Positions 50,427 to 58,028 of a stretch of 64,000 nt of DNA are shown here, piece by piece. The DNA lies in contig NZ_QJTI01000001.1 in assembly GCF_003217325.1 (NCBI RefSeq), positions 62,001 through 126,000 of the forward strand. The letters run 5' to 3'. The notes under the pieces are model-generated. The model did not search any database. It saw only the letters and a list, made by a program, of their open reading frames with translations, and was not told the origin of the DNA. Position 1 is the first letter of the stretch. Every line of letters begins with the position of its first letter. Position numbers and translations under genes: made by a program. The DNA comes from Rhodopseudomonas faecalis. GTDB lineage: Bacteria > Pseudomonadota > Alphaproteobacteria > Rhizobiales > Xanthobacteraceae.

Positions 50427-51710
50427 CTAAGCCGCTGCGGGCTTGTGCTGCTTGGCAATCAACAGCGCGATGCTGGCGGCGATCAGACACAGCGCACCGG
50501 CGGCGAAGAATGCCGGCAGATAGCTCATCCACACGGTGCGTGACAGACCGGCCGCAAAAGCCGCGGTGGCGGCGCCGAGCTGATGGCCGCAAAATACCCA
50601 GCCGAACACCAGATTGGCGCGCTCGGCGCCAAAATTCTGCGCGGTCAGGCGCACGGTTGGCGGCACGGTGGCGATCCAATCCAGGCCGTAGAACAGCGCG
50701 AACAGTGACAGGCCGTAGAACGTAAAATCGCTGAACGGCAGGAACAGCAGCGATAGCCCGCGCAGCCCGTAGTACCAGAACAGCAGCCAGCGATTGTCGT
50801 AACGGTCCGACAGCCAGCCCGACAGAATGGTGCCGACGAAATCGAAAATCCCCATCGCCGCCAGCAGCCCGGCGGCCTGCACCTGCGGAATGCCGAAATC
50901 GGCGCAGAGCGGAATGAGGTGCACCTGGATCAGCCCATTGGTCGAGGCGCCGCAGATGAAGAAGGTTGCGAACAGAATCCAGAACACCGGCTTGCGCGAG
51001 GCGTCGCGTAGCGCCCCCAGCGCCGCGCTGGTGATCGGGCCATGCGGCGTCGGCACGGCGGCGGGCGGCAGATCGCCGCGTTCGCCATAGGCGCGCAGCC
51101 CGAGATCGCTCGGCCGGTCGCGCATCAACAGCAGCACCGCAATGGCCGCGACCGCGAGCGCGCCGCATAGCAGCAGCAGCGCCACCCGCCAGCCGAAGCT
51201 TTCGGTCAGCGTCGCCAAAATCGGCAGGAACACCAGCTGCCCGGTGGCGACGCTGGCGGTGAGAATGCCGACCACCAGGCCGCGCCGTTCGGAAAACCAG
51301 CGCGCCGCCACGGTGGCGCCAAGCACCAGCGCGGTCAGCCCGGTGCCGATCCCGACCGCAACGCCCCACAGCGCGATCAGTTGCCAGACTTGCGTCATGC
51401 CGATCGAGGCGATCAGGCTGGTGGCGATGATCAATTGCCCGGCGAGCGCGATATTGCGCAGCCCGTAGCGGTTCATCAGCGCCGCGGCGAACGGCGCCAT
51501 CAGCCCGAACAGGATGAAGCGGATCGACAGCGCCGAGGAAATCTCGGCCGCGCTCCAGCCGAATTCCTGCTGCAGCGGCACGATGAACACGCCCGGCGCG
51601 CCCACGGCGCCGGCCGAGACCAGCGCGGTGAGGAAAGTTACCGCCACCATCACCCAGCCATAGTGAATGTCGCGGCGGCTGAGCAGTGCGGCGAGCCGGG
51701 AAGAAAGCAT
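50427..51710 (-). CDS. MFS transporter, monocarboxylate/oxalate-type
   Basis: A 427-residue permease with twelve predicted helices, of the OFA/MCT-like branch: DIHYGWVMVAVTFLTALVSA, GAPGVFIVPLQQEFGWSAAE, FILFGLMAPFAAALMNRYG, FFICGASTNGLIQVHLIPLC, LSGWLSDRYDNRWLLFWYYG. The loop after helix 2 has the RYGLR basic motif. It probably imports an organic acid; next to the acyl-CoA synthetase and carboxylase genes it would fit uptake of their substrate, but this is inference. A palindrome lies 55 bp upstream of its start. Confidence 0.9.
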   Translation of the reverse strand: MLSSRLAALLSRRDIHYGWVMVAVTFLTALVSAGAVGAPGVFIVPLQQEFGWSAAEISSALSIRFILFGLMAPFAAALMNRYGLRNIALAGQLIIATSLIASIGMTQVWQLIALWGVAVGIGTGLTALVLGATVAARWFSERRGLVVGILTASVATGQLVFLPILATLTESFGWRVALLLLCGALAVAAIAVLLLMRDRPSDLGLRAYGERGDLPPAAVPTPHGPITSAALGALRDASRKPVFWILFATFFICGASTNGLIQVHLIPLCADFGIPQVQAAGLLAAMGIFDFVGTILSGWLSDRYDNRWLLFWYYGLRGLSLLFLPFSDFTFYGLSLFALFYGLDWIATVPPTVRLTAQNFGAERANLVFGWVFCGHQLGAATAAFAAGLSRTVWMSYLPAFFAAGALCLIAASIALLIAKQHKPAAA

Positions 51711-51764
51711 GCCTGGTCCTGTGCGAGCGCGCGGCGTCGGCCGCCCGCTATGTTTGGATGATAA

Positions 51765-51778
51765 CCATCATATGATGG
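51765..51778. promoter_or_regulatory. Perfect 14-bp palindrome upstream of the MFS gene
   Basis: CCATCATATGATGG is its own reverse complement and lies 55 bp upstream of the transporter start. Probable operator; the regulator is unknown. Confidence 0.5.
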
Positions 51779-52159
51779 CGCATTGCTTTTGCAATTGCTT
51801 ATCGTGCACACAACGCTGTGACAGACAAGGTCCGGCGGCAGGGCCCCTGATCGGCCAGCTGACGAAGCGGGGCGGTGGTGATCAGGGGCAGGGGCGCGCA
51901 GCGACGGGCGGCCGCCGGGACGACCATTGACAAGCCGGCCCGAAGGGTAGGGGAGAACGAAAGACATTCCGGTGAGAGCAGGGCTGGACAAAACGTGTCG
52001 AACGCAGCTTCGACGTACCTGCTACCAGCGCGGTCCGTATCAAGGGGGAGCGATCAGCTGAGGTGGTGAAGAATGGCGCACGCCATACTAATTGAGCTGA
52101 TCAGCGAGGCCGATCGAAAGGGGCTCTGCGTCAAAATGACGATAGCGAGAATGAGTAGG

Positions 52160-52173
52160 TTCCATGATAGGAA
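52160..52173. promoter_or_regulatory. Inverted repeat before the TetR gene
   Basis: TTCC-ATGATA-GGAA, overlapping ATGAT-AGGA-ATCAT, ends about 26 bp before the tetR-type start codon. Possible autoregulatory operator. Confidence 0.4.
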
Positions 52174-52202
52174 TCATCATTCTTTAAAGGGATGGATCGC
52201 CG

Positions 52203-53096
52203 ATGCGGTACTCAAAAGAACACAAGAACGCCACCCACGATCGCATTGTCCGCAAGGCGTCGATGCGCCTGCGCGAAAAGGGCATTCACGGCGTCGGCGT
52301 CGCCGAGCTGATGAAAGACGCCGGGCTGACCCATGGCGGCTTCTACTCGCATTTTGAATCGCGCGAAGCGTTGATGGTGGAAGCCGTCACCTACGCGATG
52401 GACCGCTCGATGGCGAGCTGGCGCGAGCTCACCGATGATCTGCCCCCGTCGCAGCGGCTGGCGGTGATCGCCGATGCCTATCTCAGCAAGCAGCACCGCG
52501 ACGATCCGGGGCGCGGCTGTGCGGTGCTGGCGGTCGGCGCGGAGATCGCCCGCGAAACCGCCAAGACGCGCCGGGCTTTTGCCGCCAAGGTGACGGCCAT
52601 GATCGAGATGCTGGCGGAGCAGATGGAAGGCGTGCCGGCCAAGCAGGCGCGTCAGCAGGCGTCCGCGATGCTGGCCTCGATGGTTGGCACCTTGCTGCTG
52701 GCGCGCGTCACCGGCGCGGGCGAATTGTCGGACGAGATCCTGGCCGCCGGGCGCGCCGCGTTGCCGGTGGTGCCGGCGTCGCCGCGTCGCGGCGGCTCGG
52801 TGACGGTTAGCGGTTCCCGGGCGGCGTTCGCAGCCAAGGCCGAGGCCGGAGCCGCGCGGCCCGCGGTGAAGGGCAAAGCTGCCAGCAAGCCGGGAGTCCG
52901 CCGGGCCGCCGCCAGCAAGACGATTGCCAGCAAGACGATTGCCAGCAAAGCGATCGCCGGCAAGGTGGCCAGCAAGGTCGCCGCCAATAAGGTGGCCGTA
53001 GCTGCCAGCAAACCAGCTGCCAATAAGGCCTTGGCCAGCAAAGCGCGCACCGCGCGCCGCAGCAGCAATGGGACGGTCTCCAGTCAACAGCGTTGA
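52203..53096 (+). CDS. TetR family regulator with Lys/Ala-rich H1-like tail
   Basis: A 297-residue protein. Residues 1-195 are a standard TetR/AcrR regulator: helix-turn-helix KGIHGVGVAELMKDAGLTHG, then GFYSHFESREALMVEAVTYA, and a ligand domain with RGCAVLAVGAEIARE. Residues about 205-297 are made of Ala, Lys, Ser and Val with repeats ASKTIASKTIASKAIAGKVA, VAANKVAVAASKPAANK and almost no acidic residues, like the histone-H1-like tails of some bacterial DNA-binding proteins. DNA for the tail has 15-bp tandem repeats. The mmsA-mmsB operon follows, so it may regulate valine degradation. Confidence 0.88.
   Translation: MRYSKEHKNATHDRIVRKASMRLREKGIHGVGVAELMKDAGLTHGGFYSHFESREALMVEAVTYAMDRSMASWRELTDDLPPSQRLAVIADAYLSKQHRDDPGRGCAVLAVGAEIARETAKTRRAFAAKVTAMIEMLAEQMEGVPAKQARQQASAMLASMVGTLLLARVTGAGELSDEILAAGRAALPVVPASPRRGGSVTVSGSRAAFAAKAEAGAARPAVKGKAASKPGVRRAAASKTIASKTIASKAIAGKVASKVAANKVAVAASKPAANKALASKARTARRSSNGTVSSQQR
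52911..52955 (+). repeat. 15-bp tandem repeats coding for the Lys-rich tail
   Basis: GCCAGCAAGACGATT occurs twice perfectly (52911-52940) and once degenerate (GCCAGCAAAGCGATC, 52941-52955); further GCCAGCAAG words follow. The repeats encode ASKTI units. Confidence 0.85.
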
Positions 53097-53241
53097 CCTG
53101 CCGCCTATTCAACGTTTGGCGGTTTGCCGCCCCTGAGGGACGGCGATAAGCTGCTAACAGGATTGCGTGCGGGGCCTCTTCCCAAACGCGCCAAAGCCTG
53201 TTCAAAGACTATGCAAATCTAAGCTTACCCGGAGGAAACGC

Positions 53242-54738
53242 ATGCGCTCGATTGGGCATTTTATTGCTGGCCGTGAAGTGGCTGGAACGTCAGGACGGTT
53301 CGCCGACGTGTTCGAACCGATGACCGGCGAGGTCCAGGCCAAGGTCGCGCTGGCAACCAAGGCCGAGCTGCGTGCCGCCGTCGAGAATGCCAAGGCCGCG
53401 CAGCGCGACTGGGCGGCCACCAATCCGCAGCGCCGCGCGCGCGTGCTGATGAAGTTCCTGGAACTGGTGCAGCGCGACTATGACAAGCTCGCCGAGCTTT
53501 TGGCGCGCGAGCATGGCAAGACCATTCCGGACGCCAAGGGTGACATCCAGCGCGGTCTTGAAGTCGTTGAATTTGCTTGCGGAATTCCGCATCTGATGAA
53601 GGGCGAATACACCGAGGGCGCCGGCCCCGGCATCGACATCTATTCGATGCGCCAGCCGCTCGGCGTGGTCGCCGGCATCACCCCGTTCAACTTCCCGGCG
53701 ATGATCCCGATGTGGAAGTTCGCCCCGGCGCTGGCCTGCGGCAATGCCTTCATCTTGAAGCCGTCGGAGCGCGACCCCGGGGTGCCGATGGCGCTGGCGG
53801 CGCTGCTGATCGAAGCCGGGCTGCCGGCCGGCGTGCTCAACGTCGTCAATGGCGACAAGGAAGCGGTCGACGCGATCCTGGACGATCCGGATATCCGCGC
53901 CGTCGGTTTCGTCGGCTCCTCGCCGATCGCGCAGTACATCTATGAGCGCGCCGCGGCCACCGGCAAGCGCGCGCAGTGCTTTGGCGGCGCCAAGAACCAC
54001 GCCATCATCATGCCCGATGCCGATCTCGACCAGACCGTCGATGCGCTGATCGGCGCCGGCTATGGTTCGGCCGGCGAGCGCTGCATGGCGATCTCGGTGG
54101 CGGTGCCGGTCGGCAAGGCCACCGCCGATGCGCTGATGGAGAAGCTGATCCCGCGCGTCGAGAAGCTGAAGATCGGGCCCTCGACCGATCCGTCCGCGGA
54201 TTTCGGTCCGCTGGTGACGCGCGAAGCGCTGGAGCGGGTCAAGAACTACGTCGAGATCGGCGTCAAGGAAGGCGCGACGCTGGCGGTCGATGGCCGCGGC
54301 TTCAAGATGCAAGGCTATGAAAACGGGTTCTACATGGGCGGCTGTCTGTTCGACAACGTCACCCGCGACATGCGCATCTACAAGGAAGAGATTTTTGGGC
54401 CGGTACTGTGCGTCGCGCGCGCCCACGACTACGCTGAAGCGCTGGCGCTGCCGTCCGAGCATGATTACGGCAACGGCGTTGCGATCTTCACCCGCGACGG
54501 CGACGCGGCGCGCGACTTCGCGGCCAAGGTCAATGTCGGCATGGTCGGCATCAACGTGCCGATCCCGGTTCCGATCGCGTACTACACTTTTGGCGGCTGG
54601 AAGCGTTCGGGCTTCGGTGACCTCAACCAGCACGGCCCGGATTCGGTGCGCTTCTACACCAAGACCAAGACCGTGACCTCGCGCTGGCCTTCGGGTGTCA
54701 AGGAAGGCGCCGAGTTCGTCATCCCGACCATGAAGTAA
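53242..54738 (+). CDS. mmsA: Methylmalonate-semialdehyde dehydrogenase (acylating)
   Basis: A 498-residue CoA-dependent aldehyde dehydrogenase that converts methylmalonate semialdehyde to propionyl-CoA in valine degradation. Motifs: FNFPAMIPMWKFAPALACGN, FVGSSPIAQYIYERAAATGK, FGGAKNHAIIMPDADLDQTV, and the catalytic Cys in GSAGERCMAISVAVPVGK. PIPVPIAYYTFGGWKRSGFG is typical of MmsA. The ATG at 53242 has GGAGGAAAC upstream. It is the first gene of a tight operon with the next three. Confidence 0.95.
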   Translation: MRSIGHFIAGREVAGTSGRFADVFEPMTGEVQAKVALATKAELRAAVENAKAAQRDWAATNPQRRARVLMKFLELVQRDYDKLAELLAREHGKTIPDAKGDIQRGLEVVEFACGIPHLMKGEYTEGAGPGIDIYSMRQPLGVVAGITPFNFPAMIPMWKFAPALACGNAFILKPSERDPGVPMALAALLIEAGLPAGVLNVVNGDKEAVDAILDDPDIRAVGFVGSSPIAQYIYERAAATGKRAQCFGGAKNHAIIMPDADLDQTVDALIGAGYGSAGERCMAISVAVPVGKATADALMEKLIPRVEKLKIGPSTDPSADFGPLVTREALERVKNYVEIGVKEGATLAVDGRGFKMQGYENGFYMGGCLFDNVTRDMRIYKEEIFGPVLCVARAHDYAEALALPSEHDYGNGVAIFTRDGDAARDFAAKVNVGMVGINVPIPVPIAYYTFGGWKRSGFGDLNQHGPDSVRFYTKTKTVTSRWPSGVKEGAEFVIPTMK

Positions 54739-54749
54739 GCGCGGACGCG

Positions 54750-55895
54750 ATGCAGTTCACGCTCAATGACGATCAGCGCGCCATACGAGATATGGCGCGC
54801 GACTTCGCCGCGGAGAAGATCGCCCCGCACGCGCTCGCGTGGGACGAAGAGAAGCATCTGCCGCTCGACGTGATCCGGGAAGCGGCGGCGCTCGGCATCG
54901 GCGGCATCTATATCAACGACGATGTCGGCGGCAGCGCCATGACGCGGTTTGACGCCGCGCTGATCTTCGAGGCGTTGGCCACCGGCTGCCCGGCGGTGTC
55001 GGCTTTCATCTCGATCCACAACATGGCGGCGTGGATGATCGATCGCTACGGCGACGACGCCCAGCGCCAGAAATGGCTACCCAAGCTGTGTACCATGGAG
55101 TGGGTGGCGAGCTATTGCCTCACCGAGCCAGGCTCGGGCTCGGATGCCGCGGCGCTGCGCACCCGCGCGGTGCGCGACGGCGATGACTATGTGCTCAACG
55201 GCCAAAAGCAGTTCATTTCAGGCGCCGGCAGCAACGACCTCTATGTCGTGATGGCGCGTACCGGCAGCGAGGGCGCCTCGGGCATCTCGACGCTGGTGGT
55301 GGAGCGCGACACGCCCGGCCTGTCGTTCGGCGCCAATGAGCGCAAGATGGGCTGGAACGCGCAGCCGACCCGCTCGGTGATTTTTGAGAATGTCCGGGTG
55401 CCGGTCGAGAACCGGCTCGGCGATGAGGGCATCGGCTTCAAGATCGCGATGGCCGGGCTCGATGGCGGCCGGCTTAACATCGCGGCGTGCTCGCTCGGCG
55501 GCGCGCAGGCGGCGCTCGACAAGACGCTGAACTACATGCGCGAGCGCAAGGCGTTCGGCAAGCGGCTCGACGAGTTCCAGGCGCTGCAATTCCGGCTCGC
55601 CGACATGGCAACCGAACTGGAAGCGGCGCGCACCTTTCTGTGGCGCGCGGCCGCGGCGCTCGACCGCAAGGACCATGATGCCTCGACGCTGTGCGCGATG
55701 GCCAAGCGCTTTGGCACCGATGTCGGGTTCAACGTCGCCAATGAGGCGCTGCAATTGCACGGCGGCTACGGCTATCTCAGCGAATACGGCATCGAGAAGA
55801 TCGTGCGCGATCTGCGCGTGCACCAGATTCTCGAAGGCACCAATGAAATCATGCGTCTGATCGTGGCGCGGAAATTGATCGAGGGCGCGCGATGA
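54750..55895 (+). CDS. Acyl-CoA dehydrogenase (probable isobutyryl-CoA dehydrogenase)
   Basis: A 381-residue FAD enzyme. YCLTEPGSGSDAAALRTRAV and GAGSNDLYVVMARTG form the FAD/substrate region; LQLHGGYGYLSEYGIEKIVR and DLRVHQILEGTNEIMRLIVA carry the C-terminal signature with the catalytic Glu in EGTNE. Between mmsA and a 3-hydroxyisobutyryl-CoA hydrolase gene it most likely oxidises isobutyryl-CoA to methacrylyl-CoA in valine breakdown. Twelve bases separate it from mmsA; the following gene overlaps its stop by 4 bp. Confidence 0.92.
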   Translation: MQFTLNDDQRAIRDMARDFAAEKIAPHALAWDEEKHLPLDVIREAAALGIGGIYINDDVGGSAMTRFDAALIFEALATGCPAVSAFISIHNMAAWMIDRYGDDAQRQKWLPKLCTMEWVASYCLTEPGSGSDAAALRTRAVRDGDDYVLNGQKQFISGAGSNDLYVVMARTGSEGASGISTLVVERDTPGLSFGANERKMGWNAQPTRSVIFENVRVPVENRLGDEGIGFKIAMAGLDGGRLNIAACSLGGAQAALDKTLNYMRERKAFGKRLDEFQALQFRLADMATELEAARTFLWRAAAALDRKDHDASTLCAMAKRFGTDVGFNVANEALQLHGGYGYLSEYGIEKIVRDLRVHQILEGTNEIMRLIVARKLIEGAR

Positions 55896-56977
55896 GTGAG
55901 ACCATCACTGTGGATCAGGCCGAGGGCGATCTGATCGCGCGGCGCGAGGGCGCGGCCGGCGTGCTGCGGCTGAACCGGCCCAAGGCCATCAACGCGCTGA
56001 CGCTGGAAATGACCCGCGTGATCGAGGGCGCGATGGCGTCATTCGCCGCTGATCCTGAGGTGGCTTTGGTGCTGATCGAAGGCGCCGGCGAGCGCGGGCT
56101 GTGCGCGGGCGGCGACATTGTCGGGCTCTATCACAGTGCGCGCCAGGGCGGCGATCTCGGCCCGGTGTTTTGGCGCGAGGAGTACATCGTCAACGCCAAC
56201 ATCGCCAAATATCCAAAGCCGTATGTTGCGTTCATGGACGGCTTGGTGATGGGCGGCGGCGTCGGTCTGTCGGCCCATGGCAGCCACCGCATCGTCACCG
56301 ATCGCACCAAGATCGCGATGCCGGAAGTTGGCATCGGCTTCTTTCCCGATGTCGGCGGCACCTGGCTGTTGTCGCGCGCGCCGGGCGAGGTCGGCACCTA
56401 TTTCGGCCTGACCGGCGAAATCATGAATGGCAGTGACGCGATCTATGCCGGCTTCGCCGACGCGCTGGTGCCGGCCGCGAATTGGCCGGAGCTGCGCGCC
56501 GCCTTGACCGCGGCGCCGGCGAATGCCTCGGCGCAGCAGGTGCGCGACATCATCGGCCGCTTTGCGGTCACGACCGAGCCCGGCACCGCGCGGCGCCACC
56601 GTGCGGCGATCGACCGGCTGTTCGCGCATGACAGCATCGAAGCGATCGCCGCGGCGCTCGAGGCCGACGGATCGGAATTTGCGCAAGGCGCGCTGAAAGC
56701 GCTGCGCAGCAAATCGCCGACCAGCCTGAAGGTGACGCTGCGGCTGCTGCGGCAGGCGCGTCAGGCGCCGTCGCTGGAAGCGTGCCTGATCCACGAATAT
56801 CGCGCCGCGCTGCAAGTGTTCGCCAGCGCCGAATTCATCGAGGGCGTGCGCGCCGCGGTGATCGACAAGGACCGGCAGCCGAAATGGCAGCCGGCGCGGA
56901 TCGAAGATGTCGATGATGAAATTGTCGGGCGCTACTTCGCCCATCGGGGAGCCAACGAGCTGACATTCCCGACCTAA
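55892..56977 (+). CDS. 3-hydroxyisobutyryl-CoA hydrolase
   Basis: A 361-residue crotonase-fold protein. The start GVLRLNRPKAINALTLEMTR and LCAGGDIVGLYHSARQGGDL are followed by the hydrolase-type block TKIAMPEVGIGFFPDVGGTW, which has the Glu and Asp seen in 3-hydroxyisobutyryl-CoA hydrolases, and a long C-terminal extension (SPTSLKVTLRLLRQARQAPS). It releases 3-hydroxyisobutyrate from its CoA ester. ATGA overlap with the dehydrogenase gene shows translational coupling; mmsB follows after 34 bp. Confidence 0.9.
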   Translation: MSETITVDQAEGDLIARREGAAGVLRLNRPKAINALTLEMTRVIEGAMASFAADPEVALVLIEGAGERGLCAGGDIVGLYHSARQGGDLGPVFWREEYIVNANIAKYPKPYVAFMDGLVMGGGVGLSAHGSHRIVTDRTKIAMPEVGIGFFPDVGGTWLLSRAPGEVGTYFGLTGEIMNGSDAIYAGFADALVPAANWPELRAALTAAPANASAQQVRDIIGRFAVTTEPGTARRHRAAIDRLFAHDSIEAIAAALEADGSEFAQGALKALRSKSPTSLKVTLRLLRQARQAPSLEACLIHEYRAALQVFASAEFIEGVRAAVIDKDRQPKWQPARIEDVDDEIVGRYFAHRGANELTFPT

Positions 56978-57011
56978 CCAACGCGCAAAGCAGAACAGAC
57001 GAGGGCAGGAA

Positions 57012-57899
57012 ATGACCAACATCGCATTCATCGGTCTCGGCAATATGGGTGGGCCGATGGCCGCCAATCTGGTGAAGGCCGGCCATCAGGTGCGTGGCTT
57101 CGATCTGGTCGAAGCTTCGCGCGAGGCGGCCAAGGCCGACGGCGTCACCATCGCGGCGAGCGCCGTTGAGGCGGTCAGCGGCGCCGAGGTGATCGTCACC
57201 ATGCTGCCGGCCGGTAAGCATGTGCTGGCGGTGTGGACCGAGGTGCTGCCGCACATCGCCAAGGGCGCGCTGCTGATCGACTGCTCGACCATCGACGTTG
57301 CCAGCGCGGTCGCCGCGCATCAGCTTGCGCAGCAGCAGGGCGTGCACTCGGTCGATGCGCCGGTGTCGGGCGGCACGGGCGGCGCCAAGGGCGCGACGCT
57401 GACCTTCATGGCCGGCGGCGAGGCCGCGGCGTTCGAGGCCGCCAAGCCGGTGCTCGACAAGATGGGCAAGAAGATCGTGCATTGCGGCGCTGCCGGCGCA
57501 GGCCAGGCCGCGAAAATCTGCAACAACATGCTGCTCGGCATTTCGATGATCGGCGTCAGCGAAGCTTTTACGCTCGCCGAAAAGCTCGGCCTGTCGCATC
57601 AGGCGCTGTTCGACGTCGCCTCGACCTCTTCAGGGCAGTGCTGGTCGCTGACCAGCTATTGCCCGGTGCCGGGTCCGGTGCCGACCTCGCCGGCCAACAA
57701 CAGCTACAAGCCGGGCTTCGCCGCGTCCTTGATGCTCAAGGACCTAAAATTGTCGCAGGACGCGGCGCATAGCAGCGGCGCGGTGACGCCGCTCGGCGCC
57801 CATGCCGCCGAACTCTATGCCGAGTTCGAACAGGCCGGCCATGATGGTGCGGACTTCTCCGGCATCATCAATTTCCTGCGCGAGCGCGCGGCCAAGTAA
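57012..57899 (+). CDS. mmsB: 3-hydroxyisobutyrate dehydrogenase
   Basis: A 295-residue NAD-dependent beta-hydroxyacid dehydrogenase oxidising 3-hydroxyisobutyrate to methylmalonate semialdehyde. NIAFIGLGNMGGPMAANLVK is the nucleotide-binding start, DAPVSGGTGGAKGATLTFMA the substrate motif, and GAGQAAKICNNMLLGISMIG holds the catalytic Lys. LSQDAAHSSGAVTPLGAHAA is the C-terminal family region. GAGGGCAGGAA precedes the ATG. It is the last gene of the valine operon; element B downstream may end the transcript. Confidence 0.95.
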   Translation: MTNIAFIGLGNMGGPMAANLVKAGHQVRGFDLVEASREAAKADGVTIAASAVEAVSGAEVIVTMLPAGKHVLAVWTEVLPHIAKGALLIDCSTIDVASAVAAHQLAQQQGVHSVDAPVSGGTGGAKGATLTFMAGGEAAAFEAAKPVLDKMGKKIVHCGAAGAGQAAKICNNMLLGISMIGVSEAFTLAEKLGLSHQALFDVASTSSGQCWSLTSYCPVPGPVPTSPANNSYKPGFAASLMLKDLKLSQDAAHSSGAVTPLGAHAAELYAEFEQAGHDGADFSGIINFLRERAAK

Positions 57900-57907
57900 T
57901 CGTCTTC

Positions 57908-57981
57908 GTCATTGCGCGGAGCGATCTAGACCGCGCCAATGCGTGGCTGGATTGCTTCGTCGCTTCGCTCCTCGCAATGAC
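57908..57981. repeat. Interspersed inverted-repeat element B, copy 2
   Basis: GTCATTGCGCGGAGCGATCT ... CCAATGCGTGGCTGGATTGC, then TTCGTCGCTTCGCTCCTCGC, then AATGAC resembles 50332-50413. It lies directly after mmsB and can fold as an inverted repeat. Confidence 0.82.
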
Positions 57982-58028
57982 GAGGTGAGTGTTTTGAATC
58001 GGCATTGGCCCTATTTCGAGGTGTCGCC

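Larger units (their letters stand above)
51711..52202. other. Divergent control region, MFS / TetR
   Basis: About 490 bp without a gene. It has a 14-bp perfect palindrome (51765-51778) near the MFS gene and an inverted repeat (52160-52173) near the TetR gene. Some AT-rich stretches (GCATTGCTTTTGCAATTGCT) may be promoter DNA. Confidence 0.5.

Noticed and set aside
53290-54633. A 447-codon minus-strand frame over mmsA
   Set aside because: Shadow frame; mmsA on the other strand is unambiguous.
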